Shown piece by piece: positions 26,753 to 35,002 of a DNA stretch of 64,000 bases; position 1 is the first letter of the stretch, and every line of letters begins with the position of its first letter. A model generated the notes under the pieces. It was not told the origin of the DNA. It saw nothing but the letters and a program-made list of their open reading frames with translations, and did not search any database. Made by a program: the position numbers and the translations under genes. This DNA comes from Herbidospora daliensis. GTDB taxonomy: Bacteria; Actinomycetota; Actinomycetes; Streptosporangiales; Streptosporangiaceae. The DNA is taken from assembly GCF_001570585.1 (NCBI RefSeq), contig NZ_BBXF01000005.1:372001-436000 (forward strand), given 5' to 3'.

Positions 26753-29103
26753 CCGCCAATCCGCTGATGCACTGGCCGATGGACGAGGTGGTCGGCCAGT
26801 CGCTCTACGACGCCTCGGGCAACGGCAGAACCGGCACGGCTTCCGGGACGGCCAAGGCCGTCCCCGACGAGCAGTTCGGCAGCGCCCTGAATTTCACCAC
26901 GGCCAACCAGTACGTGGTCGGCCCCGGCATGAACGTCAGGACGTACACCTTCGAGGTGTGGGTCAGGACGGCCAAGCCCGCGGGCGCGAGCACGCCGCTC
27001 CTCAACCGGCGCAACAGCGTGGACGTCGTCGTCAACCTCAACGCCGACGGTTCGGTCGAGCACCGGTTCGTCACCCAGCAGAGCGCCGGCAACGCCCACA
27101 CCACCCCGGCCGGGCTGGTCCAGTGGGACACCTGGCAGCACATCGCCGTCACCAACGACGGCGGCACGGCCCAGATCTACGTCGACGGCGAACTGGCCGA
27201 CGAGTGGGACTACCCGGGGACCCGCGACGCGAACGACCCCAACCCGCTCGTGCTCGGCGGCGACATCGACACCCGCGTCTACACCGCCGGCCGCTATGCC
27301 CACCTGCGTGGTTACGACGGCGCGCTGACGCCCGCCGAGATCGCCCGCGACCTGGCCGAGGACTCCTCGACGCTGGCCGCGTTCGTCCGGGCCCACCCGA
27401 TGGACCTGGAGCTGCTCAACCTCGACGAGCAGCCGGTGCTGTTCATCGACAACGACCCGTCGGGCCAGCCGATGACGCTCCGGCTGACCAACAGCTCCCG
27501 GCAGAACATCGAGTTCCAGAACGTCGGCGGCGTGCCGAGCTCGGGCAACAACCACGTGGCCATCCGGTTCCGGCCCGACGTGCTCAGCACGCCGCCGAAG
27601 GTCGGGTCGGGCTCGCCCAACTGGGCGGCGACGGCCGCCGCCGACGGCACGGCCGTCTACGTCGTGGCCAAGACCGCCGTCGCGCCGCTCGCGCCGGGCA
27701 ACTGGATCGACATCCCGCTGACCGGCCTGAGCGCCGACCCGGCCGGGGGCAGCCGGGGCACCCGCATCGAGTTCGACTACCAGCGGATGCGCTATGCGAA
27801 CCAGACCGACGGCCTGGTGGGCAGCCGCCTGCAGTTCCTCGACGTCGTCAACCACCGAGGCCGCCCCGACATCCCGCTCGCCGCCGGCTTCGCCAACGGC
27901 AACACGGTCCTGAACGACGGCGCGACCCCGAGCACTCTGATCCTGTACGTCGCCAACACCTCCACCACCAACACGATCACCCTGCCCGGCGGCGGCCCCG
28001 ACAAGGCCGGCGCCCTGTTCACCGTGACCTTCGACATCGGCGCGAACGGCAACGACTGGGCCCTGGCCGGCAGCGCCGACGGCGTCGCGGTCGCCGTGGC
28101 CACCCCCGGCGCCTCCTCGTCGTGGGGCCAGGAGAGCCACGACCTCGACACCCGCGCGTCGTGGACGCTCTATCCGGCCGCCGACCTGAACCTGGCGCCG
28201 GGCAAGGCCATCACCTTCACCGTGTCGGGCATCGTCGGCCTGGGCGACCCGGGCCGGGCCGGGATCGTGGTCGGCTGGGAGAACATCCCCGGCTACCGCG
28301 ACGGCTCGCGGACCCTGGAGGCCGAGCGCCGGCCGCTCGCCTTCAGCGGGTCCAACGCGGGCGTCGGCACCCTGGCCCCGGCCGCCCGCCTGCACGTCGT
28401 CGACCAGACCCGCCTCCCCACCACGAACGGCTCGCTGGTCATCGGCCCGCCGGCGGCCGGATCCCTGAAGATCGGCTACGGCGCCGACCACGGGTGGCTC
28501 CAGTCGGGCGGCACCTCGGTGCTGGCCCTGAACCCCTCGGGCAATCGGGTGATCGTCGGCGCGACGGGCACGAACGACGTGTCCCCGACCGCCAAGCTGG
28601 TCTCGGTCGCCGACGAACTCCAGGTCCAGCTCCGGCGCACGGCGGCCAGTGGAGGCAGCGGCCGGAAGATCTTCCTGGAGCTGCTCCAGGAGGACATGGA
28701 CGCCGAGATCTACCCGACGATCCGGTTCCACCAGTCGAGGAAGTTCTGGCAGCAGCTCCAGGGCCGCGCCGACGGTTTCCACTTCGTCTCGGGCAACGAC
28801 TCGACCACCCCGGTCGACGTCTACGCCGCGACGTTCAACGGCACCGCGCTGAAGCTGGGCGACGCCTCGCTCACCGCCGACCAGCTCCGGCTGCTGTCGC
28901 AGGTGACCGCCGCGCAGCTCCAGGTGCTGGCGCGACTGGCCGCCGGGCAGCTCAAGGTCGGCCTCTACAACGACACGACCAGGCTGACGGCCGCACCGTC
29001 CAGCATCCCGACCGTGGGCAACTCCTACACCGTGATCGGCTTGGAGCTGCCCAACGTGAACCAGACGAGACAGCAGTTCCGGCTCACGCCGGTGACGAGC
29101 TGA
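26749..29103 (+). CDS. LamG-domain protein with tail-fibre-like C-terminus
   Basis: 784 aa from a GTG overlapping the small gene. Residues ~5-205 form a LamG/concanavalin-like jellyroll (MHWPMDEVVGQSLYDASGNG, YTFEVWVRT, WQHIAVTNDGGTAQIYVDGEL). The middle (~220-530) is beta-rich with Asn- and Thr-rich strands. The C-terminal part (~540-784) reads like phage tail fibres upstream of their tips: VGTLAPAARLHV, LKIGYG, VIVGATGTNDVSPTAKL, DVYAATFNGTALKLGDASLTADQL. No signal peptide or membrane helix. It may be the sugar-binding or fibre component of an assembly encoded by the cluster; this is inference. Confidence 0.75.
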   Translation: MTANPLMHWPMDEVVGQSLYDASGNGRTGTASGTAKAVPDEQFGSALNFTTANQYVVGPGMNVRTYTFEVWVRTAKPAGASTPLLNRRNSVDVVVNLNADGSVEHRFVTQQSAGNAHTTPAGLVQWDTWQHIAVTNDGGTAQIYVDGELADEWDYPGTRDANDPNPLVLGGDIDTRVYTAGRYAHLRGYDGALTPAEIARDLAEDSSTLAAFVRAHPMDLELLNLDEQPVLFIDNDPSGQPMTLRLTNSSRQNIEFQNVGGVPSSGNNHVAIRFRPDVLSTPPKVGSGSPNWAATAAADGTAVYVVAKTAVAPLAPGNWIDIPLTGLSADPAGGSRGTRIEFDYQRMRYANQTDGLVGSRLQFLDVVNHRGRPDIPLAAGFANGNTVLNDGATPSTLILYVANTSTTNTITLPGGGPDKAGALFTVTFDIGANGNDWALAGSADGVAVAVATPGASSSWGQESHDLDTRASWTLYPAADLNLAPGKAITFTVSGIVGLGDPGRAGIVVGWENIPGYRDGSRTLEAERRPLAFSGSNAGVGTLAPAARLHVVDQTRLPTTNGSLVIGPPAAGSLKIGYGADHGWLQSGGTSVLALNPSGNRVIVGATGTNDVSPTAKLVSVADELQVQLRRTAASGGSGRKIFLELLQEDMDAEIYPTIRFHQSRKFWQQLQGRADGFHFVSGNDSTTPVDVYAATFNGTALKLGDASLTADQLRLLSQVTAAQLQVLARLAAGQLKVGLYNDTTRLTAAPSSIPTVGNSYTVIGLELPNVNQTRQQFRLTPVTS

Positions 29104-29117
29104 CGGGGGGAGCCGCG

Positions 29118-30614
29118 ATGCCAGACCCGAACAGGAAACGCAAGTCCGAAGGCGACCGGCTGAGGGAGGAGACCGAGGCCAGGGCCTCTCACGAAGCCGC
29201 GGTGAAGAAGGCCAAGACGAAGCGCGCAGCCGACGACGCCGAGGAGGAGACGAAGCGGCTGGCGCGGATGATGGAGGGCCGCAGCCTCTCGGTCCCGGGC
29301 GAGTGCGGAGACGGCAACTTCTACATCTCCTTCATCCAGATGGGCCAGGGCGACTGCGCGATCGTCAGCACCCCCGGAGGGGCCACCCTCATGATCGACT
29401 GTGGCTCCGACGCCACCGAGTCGAGCCGGGAGCCCTACGACCCCGACAAGGATCCGGACAAGAACAAGGACAAGGCCCAGACCAAGTCGTATCTGGATCG
29501 CATCAGAGGCGTGATCCACCACCCGCGCCACCTGGCCAAGGCCAAGCAGCTCGACTACCTCGTCTTCACGCACCCCAACACCGACCACTACAACCAGATC
29601 GACCAGGGCCTCCTCACGGGCACGCTCGTCGACCCCGAGACCCGTGTGAAGACCAACACCTACCTCGACATCGGCGTCCTGTACCACAGCGACGATTCCA
29701 CGGCCTACAACCTCCAGATCGACAAGAACAACCTGTCGGCCTGGCTGCTGGCGCGCATGGGGCACAACCCGTCGCTGACCCGCCGGGTCCGGCTCCTGCA
29801 CGTCGTGACCCGGCCCGCCCCGGGCAAGGGCGAGGCGGTCAAGAAATCGACGGCGGGCGCGACGGCCAAGGGCGACATCGACACGGACAACTTCGAGATC
29901 GACACGGTCGAGAGCCCCACCGAGGAGGCCAATCTGAAGGGCATCACCGAGACGATCATGTCCAAGGTGAACGACACCGACGTGACGAGCACGCTGACGC
30001 CCACCGTCAACAAGCTCGACGCGGAGGGCGGATACGTCATCCACACGGAGCCGAACTGCACCATCACGCTCCTGGCGGCCGGGGTCCTCTACAACTACCG
30101 GAACGACCCCAGCGACTACACCAACCGCGGCAGCGTGGTCACCCTCATCGAGGTCTTCGACAAGAGGATCCTGGTCTGCGGCGACGCCACGACCAGCACC
30201 GAGCAGTACATCCGCTTCAAGCGCACCAACCGGACGGTGGAAAGCGAGCGCATCAAGAACCTGGCGATCCTCCAGGTGGGCCACCACGGCAGCGTCACCT
30301 CCTCCCACCACAAGTTCGTCACGGCGACGAACGCCCAGTACGTGGTCGTCAGCACGGGCTACAAGGTCGAGAAGGACTCGCTGCCCAAGGCGAAGATCAT
30401 CTCCCGGTACCGGAACGCGCAGAAGACGGCCGGGCGCACGGCCACGGCCCACGACGTCGCCATGTGGTACACCGGCGCGGGCAACTTCTACTTCCGCACC
30501 CCCCTGGCCTCGGCCGCGGTCCCGATCTACACCACGGGCACGAACCTGACCCAGTGTTTCAAGATCGACAAAGACACCAAGCAGGTCGTGTATCTCAACG
30601 AGGCGGGCAGATAG
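29118..30614 (+). CDS. ComEC/Rec2-type metallo-beta-lactamase-fold protein
   Basis: 498 aa, ATG after GGGGGGAG. A lysine/glutamate-rich N-terminus (~1-55) precedes the MBL fold. YISFIQMGQGDCAIVSTPGG and LMIDCGSD are the usual ComEC-type entry strands. The metal motif is HPNTDH (His152 to His157), with Asn where the second metal-ligand His often stands, as in ComEC proteins. ILVCGDAT is the Asp-bearing motif, and VGHHGS (His389-His390) is the ComEC signature. A long insert (~230-330) is rich in Thr and Asp. There is no membrane part, unlike true ComEC. Possible roles are nuclease, phosphodiesterase or esterase. It is the only obvious enzyme of the cluster. Confidence 0.82.
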   Translation: MPDPNRKRKSEGDRLREETEARASHEAAVKKAKTKRAADDAEEETKRLARMMEGRSLSVPGECGDGNFYISFIQMGQGDCAIVSTPGGATLMIDCGSDATESSREPYDPDKDPDKNKDKAQTKSYLDRIRGVIHHPRHLAKAKQLDYLVFTHPNTDHYNQIDQGLLTGTLVDPETRVKTNTYLDIGVLYHSDDSTAYNLQIDKNNLSAWLLARMGHNPSLTRRVRLLHVVTRPAPGKGEAVKKSTAGATAKGDIDTDNFEIDTVESPTEEANLKGITETIMSKVNDTDVTSTLTPTVNKLDAEGGYVIHTEPNCTITLLAAGVLYNYRNDPSDYTNRGSVVTLIEVFDKRILVCGDATTSTEQYIRFKRTNRTVESERIKNLAILQVGHHGSVTSSHHKFVTATNAQYVVVSTGYKVEKDSLPKAKIISRYRNAQKTAGRTATAHDVAMWYTGAGNFYFRTPLASAAVPIYTTGTNLTQCFKIDKDTKQVVYLNEAGR

Positions 30615-30616
30615 CC

Positions 30617-33600
30617 ATGACTCCCGAGGAACTCGACTCGCTGATCCCCTACGGCGGGCGCCTGGACCTGGCGGTGTCGGCGCTCGGCTCCCCCGACCTG
30701 ACGGCTCTGTTCGGCCGGTTCCTGCCCGACGGCCGCCTCGTCGTCGACATCGACCGCAGACGCGGCGACGGCGACGGCGTGACGGTGACGGGCACCGGCG
30801 TCACCGGCCCGTTCACCGGAATGGAGGTCACCGCGGAGTTCGGCGTCTCCGGCCAGGTCGCGACCCTGCGGCTGGAGGGCGTCGGTGACCGGTCCTGGCG
30901 GTTCGGCACCGCCTTCCCCTCTTTGGCCCGCACCTACTTCGACGACCTGGTGATCGACCGGCCCGCCTTCGTGCTCGACTGGGGCCCCGACGTCGTCGCG
31001 TCGGCCCCCGACCCCGGCGACGTGCTGATGTCGTTCACCGGCACGCTGGAGACCGGCACCGCGACGGCGCTGCTCGACCTGCTGATGCCCAACGTCGGCG
31101 CGCACACGCTGGAGGGCTCGATCGACACGACGTCGCTGCCCGCCCTGCGGAGCTCACCCGCCCAGACCGTCCCCATCATCGTGATCTCCGGCCCCGACGA
31201 CGGGGAGATCCAGCTCGGCTCCATGTTCTCGGTGTCGTCGCTGCGCTACCAGCTCACGGCGATGCCGACGTTCAACTACGAGATGGCCGCCCTGGTCGTC
31301 ATCTGCGAGATCGTCTTCGAGGGCCTGGTCAGCCCGGCGAACGGCGACGCGTTCGGAGACGTGCTCATCACCGCGCGCACCCGCGACCTCGGCTCCGGCC
31401 TGACCCTGAGCGCGCAGTTCAAGGGCCCCGACGACGACGACCGGCCGCCCGGCGACGGAGACCGGGGCCTGCCGCTGTCCCTGAACACCATCAGGTCCAT
31501 CATGCAGCGGCCGTCGCTGACGGTGCCCGTCGACCTCGGCAAGGATCTGACGGTCCGGCTGACCGGCCTCACCACCCGGGTGACGACCAGCCCGTCGCTG
31601 GGGCTCGACTTCGTCTCCTTCGCCCTCCAGTCGGACGTCGACTGGCCCATCGTGCCCGACCTGCTCACGCTCCAGGCGATCGACCTGAACGTCGGGCTCG
31701 CCGGCATCATGACCGGGCCCACGGTCTCGGGCGCGGTGTCGGGGCTGCTCGGCATCGGTGACTCCGGCACCCTGGAGCTCACCGCCGACCTGTCCGGTGC
31801 GCTTCTGTCCGGCGGCCTGCGCGACGGCGACCCGCCACTGAAGATCGCCGAAGTCTACGAGCACTTCACCGGCGACTCCGGCGACCTGCCCGACCTGACG
31901 GTGCCGAAGTTCAACCTCCAGGTGGTCACGCCGGGCAGCGGGCGCGCCCTCGCCTACCACGGCGTGGTCGAGTTACGGGACCTCTGGCAGATCGGGCCGG
32001 TGGCGCTCACCGACGTCTGGTTCACCATCGACCGCGACGCCTCCGGCACCGCGTTCGTCGCCAAGGCCACGTTCGTGGTCCACACCATCGCGATCCTGGT
32101 CTCGGCCTCCTACGACTCCGCCACCGGCTGGGTGTTCAGCGGCGAGTCCGGCTACGGTCAGCGGGTCGCCGTCGGCGAGCTCGTCGAGAGCGTCGCCCGC
32201 GATCTCGGCGGGCCGCCGACCCTGCCGAAACCCGTCGAGGACCTCGTCGTCCAGAACCTCGCGGCCTCCTTCTCCACCGGGTCCGACCAGCTGATCGTCA
32301 CCGCGGAGGCCAGCTTCCCCGTCGACACGATCGAGGTCGACATCGCGGTCGCGATCGACACCGGCGCGCACAGCTACGGCGGCAGCCTGACCGCCATCGC
32401 CGGTGACGACGCCTACGAGTTCGACGTGCACTTCCTGGAGGACCACGGCGTCGACCTGCTGACCGCCAGCTACGTCCACACCTCCGGCCCGCTGCCCGAC
32501 CTGCGCACCCTGATCTCCGGCCTGTCGCCCTCGGCGGCGCGGTTCATCCCCGCCGGGATCTCGGTCGACGTCGCGGACGTCGTGTTCGCCATGGGGAGCG
32601 CGTACGTCTTCAGCGTCGATCTGAAGGCCACGATCGACCTGTCGGGCCTGCCCCTGGTCGGCCCCCACCTGACCGGCGACCGCAAGATGGGGTTCGACCC
32701 GCTGCGGATCGTCGCCGCCACCGGCGCGATGCCCTCCGCCGACATCGCGAGTCTCAACGGCATCCTGCCGCAGGGCGTCCACCCCTTCCCGCCTCGCGAC
32801 ATGGCCGCCGGCTTCGCGCTCGACGGCACCCTCCTGCTGGGCCCGCTGGAGAACCCCGTCGCCCTGCCGGTCAGCGACGGCGAACCCGCCCCCGTCCTGC
32901 CGAACCCGCCGCCGGCCCAGAGCCCGGGAGGCCAGAACGCCGTCTGGTACGCCGTCCAGCGCGGCCTGGGCCCCGTCCACGTCGAGCGGGTCGGCCTCGC
33001 CTACGCCCACGACGCCGGCAAGCCGCCGGTCGTGGGCGTGCTGGTGGACGGGTCGATCAGCGTCGGCGGGCTGTCGCTGTCGCTCGACGGGCTCCAAGCC
33101 TCGGTGCCGCTGACCCTGCCGGTCCAGGCGCCGTCGTTCGACCTGAAGGGCCTCGGGGTCGCGTACACGGAAGGGCCGGTCAGCGTCAGCGGGGCGTTCC
33201 TGAAGGGGACCCTTGTCTACGACGACGTCACCTATCCGGCCTACAGCGGCCGGGCCGTCATCGCCACCGAGGACCTGACGCTCGGCGCGATCGGCTCCTA
33301 CGCCCAGCTGCCGTCAGGCCCTTCTCTGTTCGTGTACGCCGTGCTCGACCACGCGTTCGGCGGGCCGCCCTTCTTCTTCGTCACCGGGCTGGCCGCCGGG
33401 TTCGGCTACAACCGGCGGCTGACCCTGCCCGACGTGACCGGGATCGCGACCTTCCCGCTGGTGCAGGAGGCGCTGGGCACCCGGCCGCCGGGCACGCTGG
33501 CGGCGGAGATGAAGGCGCTGGAGCCCTACATCACCCCGTCGGAAGGCGACGGGTTCGTGGTGGCCGGGATCCGGTTCTCCACGTTCAAGATGATCGACTC

Positions 33601-35002
33601 GTTCCTGCTGGCCGCTGTCTCGTTCGGCGGGAGGTTCGAGGTCGACGTGCTCGGGCTGTCGACGCTGGTGCTGCCCGTGGCCGACACGACGCGGGCGGAC
33701 ACCACGCCGATCGCGGAGCTGCAACTGGCGTTGAAGGCCACCTTCGCGCCCAGCGACGGCTACTTCTCCCTGATCGCGCAGCTCACACCGAACTCGTTCC
33801 TGCTGTCACGGGCCTGCCATCTGACCGGTGGGCTGGCCTTCACCAGCTGGTTCGGCGGGCCGCACGACGGCGACTTCGTACTGACCGTGGGCGGCTATCA
33901 CCCGGCGTACGGCAGACCCGCGCACTATCCGCTGGTGCCCAGGGTCGGGTTCACCTGGCAGGTCGACGACCATCTGTCGATCCGCGGCGGCGCCTACTAC
34001 GCGCTGACGCCGTCGGCGCTGATGGCGGGCGGGGCCATCTCGATCGACTACCACGACGGGAACCTGCGGGCCTGGTTCGACGCCTCGATGGACTTCCTGA
34101 TCGCCTGGCAGCCCTACCACTACGACGCCCGGTTCCGGATCAACGTCGGCGCGAGCTACACCTACAAGTTCTTCGGCACCCACACCGTCAACGCCCACGT
34201 GGACGCCGACGTGCACCTGTGGGGGCCGGAGTTCGCCGGCACCGCCAAGGTCGACATCAAGGTCATCTCGTTCACGATCCCCTTCGGCGCTAGCAACCCG
34301 AAGACCGACACCACGATCCCGTGGGCCCAGTTCAAGACGACGCTGCTCCCGGCCGACAAGTTGTCGATCGCGGTCAGGGCCGGCGCCACCGGCCCGGGCA
34401 GCGGCGCCGACCTGGGCGTCGTCGACCCGGCGACGCTCGAACTCACCACCGACTGCGTGGTCCCCTCGACCGTCGCGAAAGCCAACGCGACCGTGGTGCC
34501 GACCACGGGCGGCGCGTTCGGCGTGGCGCCCTCGGGCATCAGAACGGGCATCACGTCGACGCACCGCGTCCGCATCTCGCGCGACGGGTTCAGCGCGGAG
34601 AGCGACTTCGTCTTCACGCCGATCACCAAGGCGCTGCCGTCGGCCTTGTGGGGCACCGACCCGGCGGTCTCGGTGCACCGCCCCGAACTGACGGCCCCGC
34701 TGGTGACGGGGTTCCACATCGCCCCCAAGCCCCACCAGAACGGGGCGTCGGTCACGCTGGCGGGCTCCGTTCTGGCGGCCGGCGAGGCGACGTACACGGA
34801 AAGCACCCTGACCTGGCAGGACGCCGACACCGCCCTCGTCATGAGCCGAGCCGGCAAGCTCGGCCAGGCCATCGTCGACCCGGCCGTCGCGGCCACCCGG
34901 CGGTCCGTCGCCGCCGCCGTGCTCACCGACCCCGAAATCGACTTCACCGGCTTCGACTTCGCCTCATACGCCGAGATCCCCTTCCTGGACTACCATGAGT
35001 GA
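30617..35002 (+). CDS. Giant beta-rich protein resembling DUF6603 family
   Basis: 1461 aa; ATG two bases after the previous stop. I recognise DUF6603-like landmarks: FFFVTGLAAGFGYNRRL, HLTGGLAFTSWFGGPHDG, DFVLTVGGYHPAYG, VGFTWQVDDHLSIRGGAYYALTPSALMAGG (about residues 910-1150). The first ~900 residues consist of repeated beta-sheet units with alternating hydrophobic strands (for example VDVADVVFAMGSAYVFSVDLKATIDL). There is no signal peptide and no membrane helix. The length and alternating beta pattern suggest a large beta structure such as a lipid- or ligand-holding groove or a fibre, but the family has no known function that I am aware of. The last bases overlap the next gene. Confidence 0.78.
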   Translation: MTPEELDSLIPYGGRLDLAVSALGSPDLTALFGRFLPDGRLVVDIDRRRGDGDGVTVTGTGVTGPFTGMEVTAEFGVSGQVATLRLEGVGDRSWRFGTAFPSLARTYFDDLVIDRPAFVLDWGPDVVASAPDPGDVLMSFTGTLETGTATALLDLLMPNVGAHTLEGSIDTTSLPALRSSPAQTVPIIVISGPDDGEIQLGSMFSVSSLRYQLTAMPTFNYEMAALVVICEIVFEGLVSPANGDAFGDVLITARTRDLGSGLTLSAQFKGPDDDDRPPGDGDRGLPLSLNTIRSIMQRPSLTVPVDLGKDLTVRLTGLTTRVTTSPSLGLDFVSFALQSDVDWPIVPDLLTLQAIDLNVGLAGIMTGPTVSGAVSGLLGIGDSGTLELTADLSGALLSGGLRDGDPPLKIAEVYEHFTGDSGDLPDLTVPKFNLQVVTPGSGRALAYHGVVELRDLWQIGPVALTDVWFTIDRDASGTAFVAKATFVVHTIAILVSASYDSATGWVFSGESGYGQRVAVGELVESVARDLGGPPTLPKPVEDLVVQNLAASFSTGSDQLIVTAEASFPVDTIEVDIAVAIDTGAHSYGGSLTAIAGDDAYEFDVHFLEDHGVDLLTASYVHTSGPLPDLRTLISGLSPSAARFIPAGISVDVADVVFAMGSAYVFSVDLKATIDLSGLPLVGPHLTGDRKMGFDPLRIVAATGAMPSADIASLNGILPQGVHPFPPRDMAAGFALDGTLLLGPLENPVALPVSDGEPAPVLPNPPPAQSPGGQNAVWYAVQRGLGPVHVERVGLAYAHDAGKPPVVGVLVDGSISVGGLSLSLDGLQASVPLTLPVQAPSFDLKGLGVAYTEGPVSVSGAFLKGTLVYDDVTYPAYSGRAVIATEDLTLGAIGSYAQLPSGPSLFVYAVLDHAFGGPPFFFVTGLAAGFGYNRRLTLPDVTGIATFPLVQEALGTRPPGTLAAEMKALEPYITPSEGDGFVVAGIRFSTFKMIDSFLLAAVSFGGRFEVDVLGLSTLVLPVADTTRADTTPIAELQLALKATFAPSDGYFSLIAQLTPNSFLLSRACHLTGGLAFTSWFGGPHDGDFVLTVGGYHPAYGRPAHYPLVPRVGFTWQVDDHLSIRGGAYYALTPSALMAGGAISIDYHDGNLRAWFDASMDFLIAWQPYHYDARFRINVGASYTYKFFGTHTVNAHVDADVHLWGPEFAGTAKVDIKVISFTIPFGASNPKTDTTIPWAQFKTTLLPADKLSIAVRAGATGPGSGADLGVVDPATLELTTDCVVPSTVAKANATVVPTTGGAFGVAPSGIRTGITSTHRVRISRDGFSAESDFVFTPITKALPSALWGTDPAVSVHRPELTAPLVTGFHIAPKPHQNGASVTLAGSVLAAGEATYTESTLTWQDADTALVMSRAGKLGQAIVDPAVAATRRSVAAAVLTDPEIDFTGFDFASYAEIPFLDYHE

